From Anaerolineales bacterium (lineage in GTDB: Bacteria > Chloroflexota > Anaerolineae > Anaerolineales > Villigracilaceae): 10,503 nucleotides of DNA. The translations under genes were made by a program, and so were the position numbers. This document shows positions 6,868-10,503 of the stretch, piece by piece (position 1 is the stretch's first letter; each line of letters begins with the position of its first letter). The stretch spans positions 1 through 10,503 of the forward strand of contig JAOZOM010000052.1 of the NCBI GenBank assembly GCA_029933275.1. The letters run 5' to 3'. The notes under the pieces are model-generated. The model was not told the origin of the DNA and searched no databases. It worked only from the letters and a program-made list of their open reading frames with translations.

Positions 6868-7330
6868 ACTCAACATTCCCGGACGCGGAACACTGCAAAT
6901 CGAGCACCTCGTTACAGACGTAAACGGGACTCTAGCCCTAGACGGAAAACTGCTCGATGGCGTAGCAGAGCAAATTACCGCGTTGCGCGATAAAGTCCAA
7001 ATCCACATGCTAACCGCGAATACGCACGGCAAACAAGCCGAAATAGATCAAGCTCTACATCTTGAAGCAGTCATCATCCAAAAAGGAAACGAAGCCCAAC
7101 AAAAAGCGGATTATATCCATCAGCTTGGTGCAGAAAAAGTCATTGCTTTAGGGCAAGGCGCAAATGATGCCGAAATGCTCAAAGCCGCCGCCATCGGGAT
7201 TGCGGTCAACTCCCTCGAAGGCTTGGCAATAGATGCTCTCAACGCCGCCGATTTGCTTCTCCCCGATACCCCCAGCGCATTAGATTTACTCAATCATCCC
7301 ATGCGGCTCGTGGCTAGTTTAAGAAAATGA
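6860..7330 (+). CDS. HAD-fold protein, soluble P-type ATPase-like
   Basis: This is a small cytoplasmic HAD-superfamily protein (156 residues) without a cap domain. Motif I is TDVNGT with nucleophile Asp20. Motif II is Thr52 in LTANT, the motif III lysine is probably Lys82 in QQKADYI, and motif IV is GQGANDAEML with Asp103. The GQGANDAEMLKAAAIGIAV stretch (98-116) closely resembles the phosphorylation domain of P-type cation ATPases, so it fits the soluble P-type ATPase group rather than ordinary HAD phosphatases. The second motif I acid (Asp+2) is Asn22, which in other HAD proteins goes with slow or altered phosphate release. The substrate is unknown and there are no metal-binding or membrane parts. 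Its first eight bases overlap the end of the preceding gene; it may be coupled to it, transcribed leaderless from 6847-6852, or both. Confidence 0.8.
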   Translation: MIKLNIPGRGTLQIEHLVTDVNGTLALDGKLLDGVAEQITALRDKVQIHMLTANTHGKQAEIDQALHLEAVIIQKGNEAQQKADYIHQLGAEKVIALGQGANDAEMLKAAAIGIAVNSLEGLAIDALNAADLLLPDTPSALDLLNHPMRLVASLRK

Positions 7331-7344
7331 GAAAATAAAACCTA

Positions 7345-7378
7345 TTTCGTATTCCCTAATGATTTACGCAATACGAAA
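7345..7378. repeat. 9-bp inverted repeat in the gap before the DUF389 gene
   Basis: TTTCGTATT (7345-7353) and AATACGAAA (7370-7378) are perfect inverted copies separated by 16 bases. They fill most of the 63-base gap between the HAD and DUF389 genes. A related degenerate unit follows directly: CGCAATACG (7368-7376) and CACAATACC (7381-7389). No T-run follows the right arm, so a terminator is unlikely. It may be an operator or a copy of a dispersed intergenic repeat. Confidence 0.55.
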
Positions 7379-7393
7379 CACACAATACCCAAA

Positions 7394-8665
7394 ATGCCAG
7401 AAAGCACCCAAACCCCGCCACCATCCCAAGAATCCCTCGAACGGACTCGCCCCACACGCGCCCAACGTCGCCGCGCGATACGGAGACAACGCCAAAAAGA
7501 TATTCCGCGCGATGTAGAAGGTCGCTCGGAATACCTCCAAGCCCTCATACAACGCGCCTACCCATCTTACGAATACTTCATCTTCGCCGCCCTCAGCGGC
7601 GCGATTTTGGGATTTGGTTACCTCCTCGATTCTCAAGCTATTCTCGTTTTTGGCATCCTCATGGCTCCGCTAATGACCCCGCTGGTCGGGATGACCCTCG
7701 CCACCGTCAACGGCTCAGCAAAATACTTCATCCGAGCTTTCGGCGCATTTCTCATCGGCGGGATACTCGTTTTTATCACCGGTGCGCTCGCCGGTTTCGC
7801 TGCTCGGCTTTGGCTTCCGCTCACCCTCGAACAAGCCTTCGTCCATTCCCGCCTCTGGTGGACAGACTTAGTCGTCCTCGCTTTCGGCGCAATCCTCCTC
7901 GCGGCATCCTTTGTCCGCTCGGAGAAAAAACCCTTTTTGCCAAGCGTGATGGTCGCCTACGAACTCTTTTATCCCCTCAACGCGGCGGCGTTCGGTCTCG
8001 CCAGCGGCGTTGGCGATATTTATCCGCAAGGCATTTTTGTCTTCGCCGCGCACCTTGCGTGGGCATTATTTTTTGGCGCACTAACCCTTTTCTTTTTGGG
8101 ATTTCGCCCCTTCAATTTTTTGGGATGGATTTTCAGCCTGCTCATTTTAGGCGTTTTACTCGCCACCTTAATCGGATTACTTCTGCCGGGGGCAAAGAAC
8201 CAGCCGACCAACGGAATCCAGCCCATATCCACGTCCGTAGCGGAGGTGATTGGAACGGAGACGGAAGTCTCAGTTGCCACGCTTGCCTCTACGCGGACTC
8301 CTATCCCAGCTACGGTATCCCCAAAAAAATCATCCGCACCGAGCGCGACCTTAGGCTTGAGTGCCACACCAAGCAACACTGCCGAACCAACATTAACCGC
8401 CACCGCGACTCTCACCCCCGAACCGACTCCGCTCTACGCGCTAATCGCCTCGAGTAGCGGCGGCGGAGCCTTCATGCGCCGAGAACCGGGTGGACCCGTG
8501 ATTTTGACTCTCGAAAATGACGAATTGGTACAAGCCCTCACCGCCCCGCTAGAATATAACGGAATTAAGTGGGTGCAAATCAAAGTGGTGCGAGGAACAG
8601 AAACTTTCGAGGGCTGGATCATTCAATCGGTACTCAAAACAGCGACTCCTTCGCCGGATTGGTAA
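7394..8665 (+). CDS. DUF389 membrane protein with C-terminal SH3-like domain
   Basis: This 423-residue protein has three parts. Residues 1-60 are cytoplasmic and very basic, with many Arg at 17-34. Residues 61-265 form about seven membrane helices of the DUF389 family, including LLDSQAILVFGILMAPLM (77-94), the family's best conserved stretch. After a Ser/Thr/Pro-rich linker (about 276-346, with repeated Thr-Ala and Thr-Pro) comes a bacterial SH3-like domain (about 347-416) with FMRREPGG (360-367) and GWIIQSVL (407-414). With a positive N terminus inside and seven helices, the SH3-like tail would face outward. The family's function is not established. The gene has no Shine-Dalgarno sequence; a weak -10-like CACAAT (7381-7386) ends seven bases before the ATG. 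The DUF389 call is good; the fusion is the unusual part. Confidence 0.8.
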   Translation: MPESTQTPPPSQESLERTRPTRAQRRRAIRRQRQKDIPRDVEGRSEYLQALIQRAYPSYEYFIFAALSGAILGFGYLLDSQAILVFGILMAPLMTPLVGMTLATVNGSAKYFIRAFGAFLIGGILVFITGALAGFAARLWLPLTLEQAFVHSRLWWTDLVVLAFGAILLAASFVRSEKKPFLPSVMVAYELFYPLNAAAFGLASGVGDIYPQGIFVFAAHLAWALFFGALTLFFLGFRPFNFLGWIFSLLILGVLLATLIGLLLPGAKNQPTNGIQPISTSVAEVIGTETEVSVATLASTRTPIPATVSPKKSSAPSATLGLSATPSNTAEPTLTATATLTPEPTPLYALIASSSGGGAFMRREPGGPVILTLENDELVQALTAPLEYNGIKWVQIKVVRGTETFEGWIIQSVLKTATPSPDW

Positions 8666-8678
8666 GGAACTAGAAACG

Positions 8679-8769
8679 AGACACCGAGTGTTTTTATTGG
8701 CAGATATTCTCGAGTATAAAGTGTTCTTTTTTGCTTGAAATCTCTTCTTTCCACAAACGCTCGGTGTCT
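8679..8769 (+). repeat. Long-range inverted repeat with T-tract before the phosphohexomutase
   Basis: AGACACCGAGTGTTT (8679-8693) can pair with AAACGCTCGGTGTCT (8755-8769), giving 15 bp with one G-U wobble around a 61-base loop. T-runs follow both arms (8691-8695 and 8769-8773). The left arm can also fold alone: ACAC (8681-8684) with GTGT (8688-8691), followed by T. The right T-run ends nine bases before the GGAG (8783-8786) of the next gene. It could be a terminator for the DUF389 gene, a regulatory leader with alternative folds, or terminal repeats of a tiny mobile element. TATAAA (8715-8720) within the loop is a weak -10 candidate. Confidence 0.6.
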
Positions 8770-8791
8770 TTTTAATTTATACGGAGTAAAT

Positions 8792-10252
8792 ATGCCTATT
8801 CATTTTGGAACGGACGGCTGGCGTGCCGTCATCTCAGATTCTTTTACTTTTGCAAATTTACGGATGGTTGCCCAAGCCATTGCAGACGCGGTCGCTTCGG
8901 GGCATTTTGATAAAAGAATGGGGGGCGTTGCCGAACCCGATTTGAAGAAAATCGTGGTCGGTTTTGATACACGTTTTCTTTCAGATCGCTACGCGGGCGA
9001 GATTTCGCGCGTTTTAGCGGCAAACGGATTCACCGTCTACCTCACCCAAGCGGATGCGCCAACCCCTGCGATTTCTTACGCGGTAAAAAAGTTAAATGCG
9101 ATTGCTGGCATCATGCTAACTGCCTCGCATAACGCCCCGCGCTATAACGGGATTAAACTCAAAGCCTCTTACGGCGGCTCAGCCTTACCCTCTCAATGTC
9201 GGCGTGTAGAAGTCTATATTAACGATAATGAAGAAAGAGCACGCGGTCCGAACTTGATGAGTTTTAATAAAGCCCGCCAGCAAAATTTGATTAAGAAATT
9301 CAACCCAATCCCAACTTATTACGAGCATCTGCGTACCCTGATTGATTCCGATTTAATTGCCGATAATCCCCAACGTCTCGTTGTCGATTCAATGTACGGT
9401 TCTGGGCGCGGCGCGATCAAAGGCTTTTTGCAGGGAACCGGTTGCGAAGTAGCAGAAATTCGACATAAATTAAATCCCGGTTTTGGCGGGATTCATCCTG
9501 AGCCAATCGGCAAAAATTTGGATGCCCTCGCTAGCGCGGTCAGCACTGGGATGGGCGACTTCGGTCTCGCCACAGATGGAGACGCGGACAGAATTGGGGC
9601 GATGGATGGGCGCGGCAAATTCGTTGATCCGCATAAAATCATGGCTTTAGCTCTGAAACATCTCGTTGAAAAACGCGGCATGAGCGGCGCAGTGGTGCGG
9701 ACGGTTTCCACAACGCGGATGATTGATCGTTTAGCCAAAAATTATGGACTAAAAGTATATGAAACCCCCGTTGGCTTCAACCATATCGCCGATTATATGA
9801 TGAACGAAGATATTCTCATCGGTGGCGAAGAATCCGGCGGGATTTCTTTCAAGGGACATATCCCAGAAGGGGATGGGGTGCTGATGGGATTGTTAATTGT
9901 AGAGATGGTCGCCGCGGCAAAGAAGCCTCTGCGCGAAATGGTAAAGGATTTGTTAAATGAAGTCGGACCCGCCTATTATCAACGTACCGATTTACGCCTT
10001 AAACGTCCCGTTGAAAAAGCAGAAATGACAGAATATCTCACCAAGCAGGCTCCTGCATCTATCGCCGAACAAAAAGTGGTCGAAGTCAGCGCAAGCGATG
10101 GCGTAAAATATATCCTTGCCGATGATTCTTGGCTCTTAATTCGTCCTTCCGGCACCGAGCCGGTTTTGCGCGTTTACGCGGAGGGGAGAAGCGGAGAGAC
10201 TGTAAAAGCATTGCTGAAATATGGAGAAGGTGTTGCAGAATCAGTGGTCTAA
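8792..10252 (+). CDS. Alpha-D-phosphohexomutase (phosphoglucomutase/phosphomannomutase)
   Basis: This cytoplasmic enzyme (486 residues) interconverts the 1- and 6-phosphates of hexoses through a phosphoserine and a bisphosphorylated intermediate. All four functional loops are present: catalytic Ser112 in TASHNAP; the magnesium site DGDADR with Asp262, Asp264 and Asp266; the sugar loop GGEESGG (344-350); and the phosphate loop RPSGTEP (451-457). The N terminus is typical, IHFGTDGWR. The EES form of the sugar loop differs from the EMS of many phosphomannomutases and the EQS of GlmM, so glucose phosphate is the likelier substrate; this is inference. The start at 8792 is chosen from GGAG (8783-8786) and the FGTDGWR alignment; an in-frame ATG at 8735 would add 19 unrelated residues and cut through the inverted repeat. 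Confidence 0.94.
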   Translation: MPIHFGTDGWRAVISDSFTFANLRMVAQAIADAVASGHFDKRMGGVAEPDLKKIVVGFDTRFLSDRYAGEISRVLAANGFTVYLTQADAPTPAISYAVKKLNAIAGIMLTASHNAPRYNGIKLKASYGGSALPSQCRRVEVYINDNEERARGPNLMSFNKARQQNLIKKFNPIPTYYEHLRTLIDSDLIADNPQRLVVDSMYGSGRGAIKGFLQGTGCEVAEIRHKLNPGFGGIHPEPIGKNLDALASAVSTGMGDFGLATDGDADRIGAMDGRGKFVDPHKIMALALKHLVEKRGMSGAVVRTVSTTRMIDRLAKNYGLKVYETPVGFNHIADYMMNEDILIGGEESGGISFKGHIPEGDGVLMGLLIVEMVAAAKKPLREMVKDLLNEVGPAYYQRTDLRLKRPVEKAEMTEYLTKQAPASIAEQKVVEVSASDGVKYILADDSWLLIRPSGTEPVLRVYAEGRSGETVKALLKYGEGVAESVV

Positions 10253-10281
10253 AAAGCGGCAAGAGTAGCAAAAGAGACAAA

Positions 10282-10306
10282 GGCATCAAGGGCAAAAGCC
10301 CTTGCC
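10282..10306 (+). terminator. Hairpin after the phosphohexomutase, possible terminator
   Basis: CAAGGGC (10287-10293) pairs perfectly with GCCCTTG (10298-10304) around an AAAA loop, and GG/CC pairs can extend it past a three-base bulge. Only a short, offset TTT (10310-10312) follows, so it is a weak or factor-assisted terminator, or a hairpin-forming intergenic repeat. Confidence 0.45.
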
Positions 10307-10334
10307 ACCTTTATCGCTCCTGCACCCCTTTAAT

Positions 10335-10503
10335 ATGAAAAAACCCTCTTACCCTCTCGCCATCGGCGAAGCTCTACTTGTTAACCTGATTTGGGCATCC
10401 TCTTTTATCATCGTCAAGATGGCTCTCGAAGATTTCGGACCAATAACCATCGGTGGACTACGTTATCTTATCGGTGCGCTAATCTTGTTCCCTTTTATGC
10501 TGC
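10335..10503 (+). CDS. EamA/DMT-family transporter, N-terminal part (runs off the window)
   Basis: The first 56 residues of an integral membrane protein can be read from the ATG at 10335 to the window end, without a stop. It starts with MKKPSYPLAIGEALL, followed by LIWASSFIIVKMAL (18-31) and GGLRYLIGALILFPFM (40-55). These are the first two helices of an EamA (drug/metabolite transporter) protein, whose hallmark is a Trp-Ala/Gly-Ser/Thr-Phe motif in helix 1 and an Arg-Tyr pair at the start of helix 2. Full-length members have about ten helices and some 300 residues. No clear Shine-Dalgarno sequence precedes the ATG. The hairpin at 10282-10306 separates it from the mutase gene. The substrate is unknown. 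Confidence 0.85.
   Translation, partial: MKKPSYPLAIGEALLVNLIWASSFIIVKMALEDFGPITIGGLRYLIGALILFPFML

Noticed and set aside
7810..8457. 215-codon open frame overlapping the DUF389 gene
   Set aside because: Arg/His-rich out-of-frame translation with no family features; the DUF389 frame has recognisable helices and an SH3-like tail.
8735..8791. 19-residue extension of the phosphohexomutase
   Set aside because: The protein family starts at IHFGTDGW, a clear GGAG precedes 8792, and the extension overlaps the right arm of the inverted repeat.
1..10503. CRISPR array, tRNA, transposase or integrase gene
   Set aside because: No regularly spaced repeats, cloverleaf-like sequences or transposase motifs were seen on either strand.

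Overview
The window looks like chromosomal DNA from a free-living bacterium, most likely of the Chloroflexota (Anaerolineae-like). This rests on protein style rather than a marker gene: the Thr/Pro-rich linker before an extracytoplasmic SH3-like domain, a ComP-like membrane sensor region fused to a class III cyclase, and a soluble P-type-ATPase-like HAD protein. There is no rRNA, tRNA, CRISPR array, insertion sequence or phage gene that I can support, and no gene-free stretch exceeds 300 bases.

Layout. 1-245 is an AT-rich flank ending in a candidate promoter/operator. An aldo/keto reductase (246-1175) and a membrane-anchored DsbA-like thiol oxidoreductase (1331-2014) lie on the plus strand. 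A strong, apparently bidirectional terminator (2041-2073) separates them from a convergent minus-strand pair: PduO-type cob(I)alamin adenosyltransferase (3373-2822) followed 18 bases later by a DUF554 membrane protein (2803-2099). A 74-base divergent promoter region (3374-3447) then drives the centre of the window on the plus strand. That centre is a 923-residue membrane-bound class III adenylate cyclase (3448-6219), a HET-C/zinc-phospholipase-C-like protein (6226-6867) and a small HAD-fold protein (6860-7330). These three are packed as an operon, with a 6-base gap and then an 8-base overlap. A DUF389 membrane protein with an SH3-like tail (7394-8665), a phosphohexomutase (8792-10252) and the start of an EamA/DMT transporter (10335 to the window end) follow.

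How the genes may work together. The cyclase carries an extracytoplasmic PDZ-like domain, a multi-helix membrane region, GAF and PAS domains and an intact ATP-specific catalytic domain, so it should convert an envelope or intracellular signal into cAMP. The HET-C-like gene is probably co-translated with it and the HAD gene may be, but no functional link is shown. The other genes are mainly housekeeping or envelope functions: cofactor B12 activation, disulfide formation, sugar-phosphate metabolism and transport.

The most notable non-coding signals are TATAAT boxes ending 6-7 bases before the start codons of the adenosyltransferase and HAD genes, which suggests leaderless transcripts. There is also a 15-bp long-range inverted repeat with a U-tract just before the phosphohexomutase, an 8-bp palindrome just upstream of the -10 box of the aldo/keto reductase, and a 9-bp inverted repeat before the DUF389 gene.
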